DNA from: Symsagittifera roscoffensis
Taxonomy: Eukaryota > Xenacoelomorpha > Acoela > Convolutidae
NCBI RefSeq assembly: GCF_963678635.1
Contig: NC_087070.1
Span: forward strand, 29,550,048 to 29,614,047
Length of the DNA: 64,000 nt
Direction: 5' to 3'
The notes below the pieces were generated by a model. The model saw only the letters and a program-made list of their open reading frames with translations, was not told the origin of the DNA and made no database searches. Made by a program: the position numbers and the translations under genes. This document shows, in pieces, positions 54,970-64,000 of this stretch (positions within the stretch are counted from its first letter, which is position 1; each line of letters starts with the position of its first letter).

Positions 54970-55712
54970 ATGGAAATTGAAGAAACCACCGTCGAGAACA
55001 ATAATTGCGACTTTGTAGACATTGGTGGTGCCGAACAGTCAATATCTTTTGGAAATTTTGAATTTCCGTTTTTCTTCCGTCTGCAGAAGTTGTCTTTTTC
55101 ACACAAGTCTGTTTTATTTTCATTTCGGAGGTACATTCTATCCATCAAATAACAAGATATATATTTTTTTCATTTTCACGATCAACCCAAATACCGTTCC
55201 TTTGTTTCTCACAACAAAGTTGATATTGAATTTGTGAATTGTCCAGCTTTGGAATTGTTATTAACTTACAAGATTGCTTAATTGTTTTTGATGATACCTG
55301 CGAAGAACTTTTTGATGAAAAAGACTTCGTTATATTAGCTACAGCAGGTCGATATAAAAATGTTCGTGTTTTTTTTGTCAAGCATAATTTATTTCAGCAG
55401 AGTAAACAATCACGGGCAATAGATTTGAATACAACTAACTTGATTTCGTTCACATAACAGCGAGACAGACATTCAACAAATTGATTGTTTAGGCAGATAA
55501 TTGAATAATGCTAAATTCCTCCGTCATGTGTATCAGTTGGCAATCAAAAAAGATTTCGGTCAATTGTTGATAGATTTAGATCCGAAAACCTCAGAAAGTC
55601 TTCGTTATTCGTCAAACATAGTTCCACCGTCGCCAACCAGTTTCTTTTTACCATCCTCAAAAGCAGTCATCACATCTCTTCAAAAGGAAAGAGTAAGAAT
55701 TGTATATTGAAG
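54970..55712 (+). pseudogene. Polinton packaging ATPase, broken (copy B)
   Basis: ATG at 54,970. N-terminal frame 54,970-55,152, then a Walker B-containing frame 55,239-55,457 (LIVFDDTCEE, GRYKNVRVFFVKHNLF, KQSRAIDL), then the C-terminal frame 55,501-55,712 (DLDPKTSESLRYSSNI). The KHNLF...SRAIDLNT block is characteristic of Polinton/virophage-type packaging ATPases. A Walker A loop is not visible in the damaged 55,060-55,200 part. It would drive DNA into the capsid. Confidence 0.72.
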
Positions 55713-55745
55713 CAAATGCTCAATAGTCAGCCTTCTAGATGAATT

Positions 55746-55931
55746 TTGACAACAGCTGATTCAAACTTTTTTAGATTACTTTGCGATTGTTTGGTAGTTA
55801 ATTTTCTTGGGCATGTTCCAGCTCACAAAAATTTCATCGAGAGTAAGAAAGTACCATTTGAAAAAATTGTTGACCATAAGGTTATCATCCGAGAAAAACG
55901 AAGTTTTGGCAACCAAAATTTCACTGGTTAA
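55746..55931 (+). pseudogene. Small basic Polinton protein (copy B)
   Basis: Same as 8,985-9,170 (CDCLVVNFLGHVP ... IREKRSFGNQNFTG). Short and basic; possibly a capsid or core component. No ATG. Confidence 0.45.
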
Positions 55932-55981
55932 ATCAATCGGAAAACTGTGTTACATTTATGTGAAAAACTAGAACAATAGGC

Positions 55982-56775
55982 ATGTATGCTGAAAAATTCA
56001 TCCTCTTTCCTCGCGAGATATATGCTCAAGATGAAAAAACTGTTCCACAGTCTCAAATCCTTCATACTCCATCAGCCAATAGCACAATCATCTCAACTGA
56101 ATTACATAGAGCGATTTCGTGAACGAAATACCAGCCGTAACTCTCCACTACCCTTGAACGCAATCCTTCCTTTAACCCCTAATGTTCTCAAACCAGATCC
56201 TTGAAAAAGAAAATTATCTGCACTTACTAGTTTCAGTGGAGAAGGTGATGATGAAGCAGAAAAAGATGTTGAATCAGACAAATCTCTGCAGCAAACGAGT
56301 TCAAAGGGAATAGAAAAAGACTATGAAAATAATAGAAAAACCGCTGAAGTGTTTCGATAGGTTATGGAATCCATTCAAGGCCTATTGGAAGCTAATAAAT
56401 TGGAAAGAGCAAACATAGTGCCCTAAATTTAGACGATGATATGTTTCAATTCAAGGAAAACCAACACACATTAAAATTTAATCTTTTTTGTACGATACAC
56501 AATAAAACACAAAAAAACCTGAGGATGTATTTCAACCTAACATTTTGAAAGAAGTGAATCTTGATCTTAGTTAAGTGTCCAACAATTATGCCAAAAAGAT
56601 TCTCCGCTCGCTTAAGATCGAAGCAGCTCAGCCCTCAACTTCGTCCCTTGTCTTCGACAGTCCGTTTGAAAGCAGTAAAGAATCGTTTGCGAAGTCAACA
56701 AATGAATGGAAATACTACTATCGGTGAAGAAAAGAAACTCAAAACACTTTGCTCGAAAGTTCCAATTTGGTAGCG
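55982..56775 (+). pseudogene. Broken Polinton gene upstream of integrase (copy B)
   Basis: ATG at 55,982; first frame (EKFILFPREIYAQDEKTVP) ends at TGA 56,120. Later pieces: Glu/Asp/Ser-rich near 56,240-56,340, MESIQGLLEANKLERANIVP near 56,360, and a Ser-rich piece near 56,590-56,720. Likely one gene of about 260 codons with several shifts. Function unknown. Confidence 0.45.
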
Positions 56776-56795
56776 TAAAAATACTTAAAAAATGC

Positions 56796-57514
56796 TAGTG
56801 ATATCAACGAAACTTGGTCTCCTGACTTGGCATATTTTGATAAACTGGCGAAGTATAACCGAGGGGTACGATATTTGTTAGTTGCTGTCGATTGTCTACC
56901 TCGCTACTTACAAGTGGAACCCCTGAAGACCTAATATGCTAGAAAAAACAGCCGAAGCTTTCGAAATTGATAAAAACAACCAAAAAGTTTGAGTTGACAA
57001 AGATACAGAGTTCAAAAAACTGAAGGAAAGTTCGTTCGAAAAATTATGCACTAAACGAGAATTCTTCAAAGACAATAATCACAGTGAAAAAAAAATCAGC
57101 GGTTGCCAAAAGAAACATTCGATCGCTCAAACGTATTATCCAGAAGTACTTGAAACTTGAGTGGACTTACAGATATATTGAAATTTGTTCAAACGATCAA
57201 CTCACGCGTGAATAGAGAAAGAAAATTGGCTCCGAACAAGGTCACAAGAGGGCATGTGCGTGCTTTATTTTCATTAATTGAAAACAGTTCATCAAAATTG
57301 ATACAAACCAAAATTTTATTTTGGTGAATATGTGCGAATAGCGAGAACCGACTTGCCTTTTAGAAAAAATTGCAAGCAGATTTTTACAGAGGAAGATTTT
57401 GAAATAGTTGCCATTCTTACTGTACACCCTCCAAAATACAGTCTCAATGATGCGGAAAAGGAAGAAATCAACGGAAAGTTTTTTGAAAAAGAACTTAGTT
57501 TGATTGCAAACATT
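56796..57514 (+). pseudogene. Polinton integrase (retroviral-type), broken
   Basis: Frame 56,796-56,930 carries the DDE core start (WSPDLAYFDKLAKYNRGVRY, then VAVDCLPRYLQVEPL) and ends at a TAA. VDKDTEF follows near 56,992 (second Asp). The third catalytic site, normally AER-x-IR in this family, reads AKRNIRSLK (Lys codon at 57,108-57,110). The C-terminal part 57,320-57,514 has GEYVRIARTDLPFRK, FTEEDFEIVAI and PPKYSL, matching the integrase tail of Polintons. Multiple stops and shifts make it dead. In intact elements it inserts the element DNA with a 6-bp duplication. No stop separates its tail from the next ORF. Confidence 0.85.
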
Positions 57515-58273
57515 ATGACGAAATTGGATAATGATGAGTTTACTGTACAATTGATTTCAGCAGCATCAATAGATCTCTTCCCAGGACACTTTGTGGCCAG
57601 TTTTAGAAATTTATGTAAAGAAGAATTAGCTTTAGACGGAGATTGGAGAGTTGCTCTCTCAGAAATAATTCCCAATGAAATTAAACAATGTTACTGACGA
57701 GGAATTTACGTATTTCAGAGCATCCGAATTAATAGCCAGTAAATTCAATGCTGGCAACCGAAATACAATTTCCAGGCCTTATTATGGCAAAAAAATTATC
57801 AAATCAGAAGAAAACACTTTTATAGAACAATTGATTAATGAAATAAAACTATAAATAAATTAAAACAAAACTCAAAAACAAGTTTTATTTCGATGCAAGT
57901 CCTCAAGGAATCACGAATAGCATGAGCATTTGGATGAATGCAATTGAAGGAATCTCATTCACAGGTCCCCAAATACCCATTCTGTTACGCTACAAGGCAA
58001 AACTTGACGAGAACGATGAATATCACATTGGTCGCAAAATGATACCCTACTTCGATGCATCTCATGAGGGAAACGAACTGTACGAATCTGAGTTCCCACA
58101 TAACTTCACCAGCGGGACAAGTCTAACTTTTTGTCTATTTTGACCTTATTCAATGGCAAACTGTTGGAGATGCAAAGTCACTATTGTTACGCGTCATTGA
58201 TTCAAACATACGCATCAAAAACGATAGTGTCTGCAGCATTGAACCTAATCATCGAAAAACCTCAATAATTTAG
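57515..58273 (+). pseudogene. Polinton minor capsid/penton-like protein, broken
   Basis: ATG at 57,515, in frame with the integrase tail. The start MTKLDNDEFTVQLISAAS, then LDGDWRVALSEIIPNE, matches the N-terminus of the Polinton minor capsid (penton-like) protein. Further pieces: TYFRASELIASKFNAG in another frame to 57,853, then 57,922-58,143 (WMNAIEGISFTGPQIPILLR), then YFDLIQWQTVGDAKSLLLRV near 58,133-58,190, also a family hallmark. At least three frameshifts. In related viruses such a single jelly-roll protein sits at capsid vertices. Confidence 0.6.
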
Positions 58274-58441
58274 ATTTCAAATTATTATTCACTTGATCTG
58301 TAAAATCAGAATCGGTGGTACAATTGCGCACAGAAATTGGAAAACAAATCCCCATTGCAGGAACTGCAAAGTTGTGCTGACTCTAAAACTCAAACGATTT
58401 GATTGAAAACCAATGGAACAATTTTAATCAAAGCAAGCTTC

Positions 58442-58814
58442 ACTTCCTCATTTCTCTGGGCACTACCGACAACGCGGCAAGGAAATTGGCGCTTTGGCTG
58501 CTGGTATTTTTCGCGTTGCTATACCGTTTGCACGACGATTTATCTTACCGGCTGCGAAAAAACTGAGCAGAAAGCTTTTGATGAGTGCAGCGCCTGAACT
58601 CATTCATGTAGCTATGAAAAAGAAGTCTCCTAAACAAGCATTGAAAAACACTGTCTCAAAAACGGCAAGAAAACAACTCGGTGGTGGTAGACGTCAAAAA
58701 ATAACACCAATGCAAGGATTACGAAGAAGAAGGTCAATAGGAGCTCGAAAAAGCAACTATTCGAAGAAAAAGCAGACCAGCGAGAAGTCGGGCAGAATTT
58801 TTTGTCAAACATAA
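58442..58814 (+). pseudogene. Polinton basic core/minor capsid-type protein
   Basis: An open frame of about 124 codons with LPHFSGHYRQRGKEIGALAA at the start, an Ala/Arg/Leu helix (FRVAIPFARRFILPAAKKL) and a very basic tail (GGGRRQK, RRRRSIGARKS). The FxGxxxQRGxGIG-like start and the glycine-arginine tail match a small basic protein found next to the major capsid gene in Polintons, comparable to adenovirus core or cement proteins. No ATG at the apparent start. Possibly the best preserved gene of the element. Confidence 0.55.
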
Positions 58815-58817
58815 AAA

Positions 58818-59960
58818 ATGATCGCTAATTTGTTACCCAATGAAGCTACTCATAGCTCTCTGGATTTGTTTGAAAAGCAACCTCTTATGATTACTTTCGA
58901 AAATGCTTTCGACCACAAAATTGGACCTGTCTAATCACCTAATGGACCAATGCTTGAATTTGAAATTACCGTTGACCGTAACAAAATAGTTGACCTGCAA
59001 AAAAACTATTTGTAAATACGATGCAAAGTAATGCAAGCAAATGTAGCTGGTCTGAGGTACGACAACAATGATTCTACTGAGTCTGATTCACCGTTCCTCG
59101 TAAACAAATCCCTGTATTCCGTTTTGTCTGACTGTACAATATCTGCCAATGGACTCAAAATTTCAAATGCCAGTAGTAAATTTGCGCACAAAAGCTTTAT
59201 TGGAACAGAATTTGATAGCAGCAAAGGAGCCAAAGACTCATGGCTCAAGTGTCAGGTATATCGTTCTGAAAACAATCCCGCTGTGATAGAAGCAGCTGGT
59301 TTCACACCTCAACGAGAACTGGTCCGCGAATCGAGGAAAACTTGGTTCTATCGACCCGCTGGAGTTGATTTTTTCATCTGTGACAAGCATTTGTTGAGCG
59401 GCGTTACCCTCAGACTTTCCTACAGACGCTCTAATGAAGACTTTCTTTTTATATCTGAAGATGTTGCGAAGCATTACAAGCTGCAAATACTCGAAGCGAA
59501 CCTATTTGTGTTCTCTGCCATTGATTCAACTTTGCTCAAAACTCCTGCGAACCACCCATATCAAGAACAAATTTTCAAAACATTTCTTGCAACAGCTGGT
59601 CAGCTCAGCTGGCATCAGGAAGATATTTTTGCTCGTGAACCGGTGAGACAAACTATAATAGCAATGAACACCAATAATGCGTTTTTTGGAACAAATCGAA
59701 CGAATCCTTTTCATTATCAAAAGTTTGAATTGGAGAAGATTACTTTGAGACGGAACGGTTTGCCAATAGCAAGTACACAAGATCAGAACTGTCTCTTCTT
59801 CAACACATTCTCAGCGCTGGGTTTGTAGCACTGCGGGCTGGGAATCCCTCTGGATAACTACCAGCAGCACTATGTGTTTGAATCTCACTAGCACACAGCA
59901 GGCAGCTCATGACTTCTTGCATCCAGAACTTACTAACTGCTCAATTCACTCGATCTTCAA
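58818..59960 (+). pseudogene. Polinton major capsid protein (double jelly-roll), broken
   Basis: ATG at 58,818, four bases after the preceding stop. Same frame to 59,828 with in-frame TAA at 58,932 and 59,013 and TAG at 59,826; a frameshift follows near 59,880, and the C-terminal AHDFLHPELTN motif is at about 59,900-59,935. Recognisable blocks are SLDLFEKQPLMITFENAF, LLSGVTLRLSYRRSNEDF, YKLQILEANLFVF and NNAFFGTNRTNPFHYQKF. This is the widespread F54H12.2-like family, now understood as the Polinton major capsid protein. Its presence shows that the ancestor could encode virus-like particles; this copy cannot. Confidence 0.85.
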
Positions 59961-59972
59961 TTCTCAAACACT

Positions 59973-60449
59973 TTGGCAGCAAACCTGGAAAACTTTGTTT
60001 TCGGTATACGCTCATTCAATATTTTTTTTTACATCCGACCTCAAAGTTACAAAGAACGTCTTTCCAATTTCGACACTCTGAAAACGGATAAAATCCAGTT
60101 GCAGGATCTCATTCGCAATTGTAATCATCTGAAATATAAGTTTCTTGGTGTATTTGCAGCCGACAATTTTCCACCTCACATCCCAAACAATATCTTTATG
60201 ATTGTGAACACTTCAAACTCAGATTCTCTGGGGACACATTGGATTGTGATATACAACAGTAGAAATGTTTTATACTATGCTGATCCTCTCGGTTTTCCTC
60301 TCTGGCAGTACAATTATCTATATAAACGATTGAACGAGATTTTTCATAAAGTCACTGAGTTGATGACGAATTTTCCCCATGCAATACTCAAACTCTACCA
60401 TTTGATTTATGATAAAAACTTGGTGCTGCTCCTGACTTTGTTTACATAA
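59973..60449 (+). pseudogene. Polinton adenovirus-type cysteine protease (C5-like)
   Basis: A 158-codon frame with FLGVFAADNFPPHIPNN, the catalytic His in GTHWIVIY (His residue 89, codon 60,237) and an acidic partner in YYADPLGFPLWQY (Asp residue 104, codon 60,282). The Gln/Cys part of the active site, expected about 60-80 residues later, is not recognisable: the frame there has shifted (60,370-60,440). The family matures capsid proteins. It overlaps the frayed end of the capsid gene. Likely inactive. Confidence 0.8.
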
Positions 60450-61315
60450 ATGATCATTTTGAAAATTTTTCTAATTCACATGCTTTCCCATTAACTAACT
60501 GTTTAATATGGTTTATTTGTACGCTTTTCAATTGAATTTTGAACACTACATTATTTTAGTAAATGACATTTTTACCCAAATGTTAACTGAATAGCAATAA
60601 TCCGAGAATTTAGGCTACTATCAAGGTAAAAAAACAATCTATGAGGGATATCACCATACAAGCAACTGGGGCCTCCTTTCAGAACAATTTCCGGAGGGTT
60701 TCGAAATGACGCCCTTCGGCTGAGAGTCGAGCTCCGTGCTTTTTCCTCTACTCGGACCCCAAGAAATTTTATTTCTTTTAGTAAATGACATTTTTACCCA
60801 AATGTTAACTGAATAGAAAAAATCCGAGAAGTTAGGCTACTATCAAAGTAAAAAAAATCAATCTACTGGGGATATCACCATACAAGCAATTGGGGCCTCC
60901 TTTCAGTACAATATCCGGAGGGTTTCGAAATGACTCGGACCCCTCTACTCGGACCCCAAGAAATTTTATACTGTCTTCAATTTTATAGTAACAAGTTAAG
61001 TACAAGTTTTGACATCATTTATACATAAAAACAGATCAAACAAACACAATAATTGAACGTTTTCTAACCCATATGCTTTTTCATTAAACTACCATTTAAA
61101 TCTACATGACTGTTTTCGTATACATTTCAATCAAGTTATCAATGATATTAAGCTTCTGCTTTCATATACATCAATGATTCTATCTTGAAACATTTTCTAA
61201 CTCACGTGCTTTCTCATTAACTGCTAATTTTAAATAATTAACTGGTTTTATTCAAAATGTTTGTTTTTTATATAACTGTTAACTGTTATTTTATCCAATT
61301 GTTCTCTGGAGTGAT
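60450..61315. other. Polinton 3' non-coding region
   Basis: No ORF with a family signature between protease and right terminal repeat. Contains the 223-bp repeat pair (60,553-60,970). Confidence 0.55.
60553..60970. repeat. Tandem direct repeat, 223-bp period, two units
   Basis: TTTTAGTAAATGACATTTTTA starts at 60,553 and 60,776; both units include GGGATATCACCATACAAGCA and TCGGACCCCAAGAAATTTTAT. The second unit lacks about 36 bases before TCGGACCCC. Confidence 0.85.
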
Positions 61316-61692
61316 TTGAGAACTTTTATATTGGAGTTGACCTCAAACTGCTTTTGGTGCCTTCAAACGACACTTGTTTTAGAAGATTGTGTGCATAATT
61401 CAACCGTTTCATTTAATAACCAATTTCACCAAGACCATAGAGTTTGTAGAAACATTGAAAGAACCAATTCGCAAAGACCTTCAACAGCAAAACGCATTGC
61501 ACAATTTTAGTTCAGTTGGAGTACAATAAAGCTTGTCGATCTATTGGCGGCGAAAAGAAAGAATATATCGCCTCAATGCATAGAACGGTTTTGTTTTTAA
61601 TCAACACAATTTTCACGTACAGATAATTAAGTATAAAAATTATCCATATGGATCATTAGGGATGATTAATTTTACTTAGGGATCATTTAGTT
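61316..61692. repeat. Polinton right terminal inverted repeat
   Basis: Reverse complement of 2,986-3,380 and 49,738-50,135, roughly 80-90% identical by eye, best in the inner two thirds. The outer end shows TTAGGGATCATT repeats. Confidence 0.85.
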
Positions 61693-62920
61693 ATTCAAAT
61701 TAGTTATTCAAAGAAAACTATTCTATCCAAACAAAACGCATGTAATCTGCATCTTGTTACAATGCCCGTTTGCTAGTCGCAAGCGTAAACACTGAATCTA
61801 TGATGTTTACCTACTTTCCCATTTAGAAATTGAGGCGAAAGGAACCTACTTTCTGGATACAATTTTGGTTCCAATTTTTGCTCAACGAATTGCCTCATAG
61901 TGCTGGCAAGAAAATTGCATACATTTTTAGAGCTTTAGTGTACCCATCTTTAGCAAGGAATCTTTAGCTTCAGATTTCCTGATGACAACTCAATGCGTAA
62001 TTCGGATCATTTTAACTATCTTGCCTTTCTGCAAGAGGGGAGCCAATTCTTCGAAAGGCTTGGATGAAAACTACTGAGATATCCCTCACCAAAAGGAATG
62101 CAACAAAACGCATTTTGAGGAGAAACACAAAGCCTATCGTATCAGCATATGCGCAGTTCCATTCCGTTACAAGTTGGAAATTCGTTACGAGGTACTACAA
62201 GGGGGATTAACAAGGTCCCGTAATTCATCTTTTCATTGCTGCATCCGCTTTTAGTTAACGAACTTAGCGAAACGGAATTTCTTTGGTTTTTGATAATACC
62301 ACTTGTCTTTTTGATTTAGAGTTAACTTGTACTTTTCACAGACTCATGGTAGGTGAGGCTTTCATTGCTCTGATCGACGAATGGATTTATGTTTTTTTTT
62401 CATTCAATAGTTGATATGTTTAAGACAAAGGTGCTTTCTGTCAATCAAGAGGACTGGCTATCATGACGAACCTCAAATTTAGTTTTTGTAGAGCCTTAAA
62501 AACTTTTCAATTTCTTTACCTGGCCTTAAATTGCAAAATGAATTCTTTATATTCTTAACATGCTCAAATACAGAGAGCCTACTGACGAGCGTTAACTTTG
62601 AGATCGCCACATGGTGACTTTGATCCCCTGCTATGAAAATTAAAGTCTGCCAGGATAACATCTCACTCGAGTTCTATCTTCAGGTCTACCACAGTCTGAT
62701 GGATTTTGGCTGCAATGATGGTTCAGATGCAAAATTATGGCTTTGTGTTGCAAAACAGTTTCGTTTAACAAAAATACTGTCTGAAAAAGAGTAGTGACTT
62801 TTGCACTTTCGATAATCGATAGTGAAGTTGACCTTTCTTTTAACGAAAGAAGAAACTGAACTTGAAAAAAAAATCAAAGTAACATTACGAGGCCAAACTG
62901 GGCATTCTGTGCATTGTAAG
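61693..62920. other. Right flank, no confident gene
   Basis: 61,776-61,870 is the right member of a direct repeat with 45,678-45,772. Short frames on the minus strand near 62,479-62,661 and 62,686-62,967 have no recognised family. I see no RNA gene. Confidence 0.45.
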
Positions 62921-62924
62921 CGGA

Positions 62925-63250
62925 TTCCGCAACAGGCCATAATCAGATTTGTCGCGGATTCCGACAATTTGCTACTTTTCTCTGATCTTCTTCGCTGTTT
63001 TGGATTCCATAAACAAAAACCTAAAACACTGTACCGTTCAAATTCGCTCCAAAAATAGGCGAATTTGCGGAATCCACAACCGTACTGCGGAATTCAGAAC
63101 AGTTTGTGGAATCCACACAAATAAGGAGACATTTGTATAGTTAAGTTGAGCTGTTGCGGATTCCGCAACAGTAAGCGTAATCTGCAACGTGTACGTGGAT
63201 TCCGCAAGTTGAAAGTGGAATCCGCATTTTGTTTATGGATTCTGTTTACA
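62925..63250. repeat. Cluster of GCGGATTCCGC-like motifs
   Basis: About a dozen copies of GGATTCC or GGAATCC, often inside near-palindromes such as GCGGATTCCGC and TGCGGAATTC, at irregular spacing. One more cluster member is at about 63,942. Degenerate dispersed repeat; origin unknown. Confidence 0.55.
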
Positions 63251-63504
63251 TATACGTATACGTGTAGTATAGCGTTTAAAATTATATCTTTTAACTACTG
63301 GTCAAGAGGAAAAAATAATCTCAATTACTACATTGAGCAACTACCAGTTGAAACGTTTGGTCTCAGTTCCTGTCAACCCAACTTCGATCTCAAATCCTGT
63401 CAACTTCGATCCCAAATACTGACCTACTGAATTTCGATCCCAAATACTGACCTACCGATCCCAGATACTGACCTAATTCGATGTGAACTTTGATCCCAAA
63501 TACT

Positions 63505-63888
63505 GATGCAATCCCAAATACTGACCTAGTTCGGCGAGATGCTGTGCGTTGTGTTTCCAAACACTTTCAACCCATGGACTTCAAATATTTACTTTATTCG
63601 GCGTTACGCTTCCAAAATCAGTATTTGGGATTGACGCAATCCCAAATACTGACCTAATTTGGCGATATAATGTGTGAAGTGTTTCCATACAATCTCAACC
63701 CAATGACTACAAAGATTGAATTTATTCGACGTTATGCTTCCAAAATCAAAATTTGGCTTTGACGCAATCCCAAATACTGACCTAAGTTGGCGATATGCTG
63801 AGTGTTGTATTTCCATACTCTCTCAATCCAATGACTCCAAAAATTGAATTTATTCGACGTTATGAATTTATTCGACGTTTCCAAAATA
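63505..63888. repeat. 128-bp tandem repeat, three units
   Basis: GA(T/C)GCAATCCCAAATACTGACCT starts at 63,505, 63,633 and 63,761, an exact 128-base period. The shorter motif GATCCCAAATACTGACCTA is also repeated five times in 63,370-63,520. The last unit ends in an internal duplication of TTATGAATTTATTCGACG. Confidence 0.85.
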
Positions 63889-64000
63889 ATAAAAGCTGAC
63901 ATCCACCGATTTAGTTAACATATGTTTTAAGATTTGTTTGTGGATTCCGCTGACAAGGATTAAGTCCTTGCCTTTAAATTCCGCATTGCTATAGATAAGA

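Larger units (their letters stand above)
45738..56845. repeat. Segmental duplication, copy B
   Basis: Counterpart of 1-10,048. Differs mainly by a third unit in the foldback array, small indels and scattered substitutions. It continues without a break into the rest of the Polinton. Confidence 0.9.
49738..61692 (+). mobile_element. Polinton/Maverick with both ends, decayed (copy B)
   Basis: About 12 kb between inverted terminal repeats. One minus-strand gene lies near the left end; the rest read rightward: accessory ORFs, packaging ATPase, small basic protein, an unknown gene, integrase, penton-like protein, basic core-like protein, major capsid protein, adenovirus-type protease. No DNA polymerase B is recognisable, and the length is below the usual 15-20 kb. 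Nearly every gene has stops or frameshifts, so it is a dead element. No certain 6-bp target duplication could be read. Confidence 0.88.

Noticed and set aside
60657..60770. GC-rich stretch considered as a structured RNA gene
   Set aside because: It belongs to a two-unit direct repeat, and the second unit lacks part of it. No convincing fold could be drawn by eye.
62479..62661. Possible endonuclease-like fragment (minus strand, ILADFNFHS-type reading in another frame)
   Set aside because: Only a few residues resemble a non-LTR endonuclease motif, with stops on both sides. Not enough to call.

Overview
The window is a repeat-dense, AT-rich stretch of a eukaryotic, most likely invertebrate metazoan, genome. 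Polinton/Maverick genes, a hAT transposase remnant, a spliced-looking non-transposon gene fragment and a very large Gypsy-type retroelement with an envelope-like ORF all point that way. I cannot place the species. Nothing here is bacterial; there are no operons, CRISPR arrays or rRNA genes.

Layout. (1) 1-10,048: copy A of a segmental duplication. It holds a foldback/palindromic repeat array (233-2,602) and the left 7 kb of a decayed Polinton (2,986-10,048). (2) 10,049-10,975: a hAT transposase remnant, minus strand. (3) 11,464-31,755: a minus-strand gene or pseudogene with a signal peptide, split by (4) Gypsy-like element E1, 11,971-30,876, minus strand, 18,906 bp. E1 has 410-bp LTRs that differ at one base, a 4-bp AATC target duplication, and open ORFs throughout: a 77-aa leader ORF, a 155-aa basic ORF, a 2740-aa Gag-Pol, two tiny membrane proteins, a 379-codon ORF with no methionine codon, an 872-aa Env-like glycoprotein and a 554-aa ORF. 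(5) 32,657-44,786: element E2, the same family on the plus strand. Its LTRs are identical, but it is internally wrecked: duplicated gag, nonsense codons, a mutated RT active site, and a 7.7-kb deletion removing the integrase core, env and accessory ORFs. It sits inside a second hAT remnant. (6) 45,738-56,845: copy B of the segmental duplication. (7) 49,738-61,692: a Polinton with both terminal inverted repeats. It carries decayed genes for packaging ATPase, integrase, minor capsid/penton-like protein, a basic core-like protein, major capsid protein and cysteine protease, but no recognisable DNA polymerase B. (8) 61,693-64,000: flanking DNA with a GGATTCC-motif cluster and a 128-bp tandem repeat.

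How it fits together. E1 looks young and potentially complete. E2 looks like a defective relative copied very recently, probably by proteins supplied in trans by an E1-like element. The two stand head to head as a giant inverted repeat with a 1.8-kb spacer. The Polinton copies are old and broken by different lesions, so comparing A with B separates conserved coding frames from noise. The most novel part is the 3' half of E1 (12.4-20.5 kb): an accessory gene set I do not recognise from described Gypsy elements.
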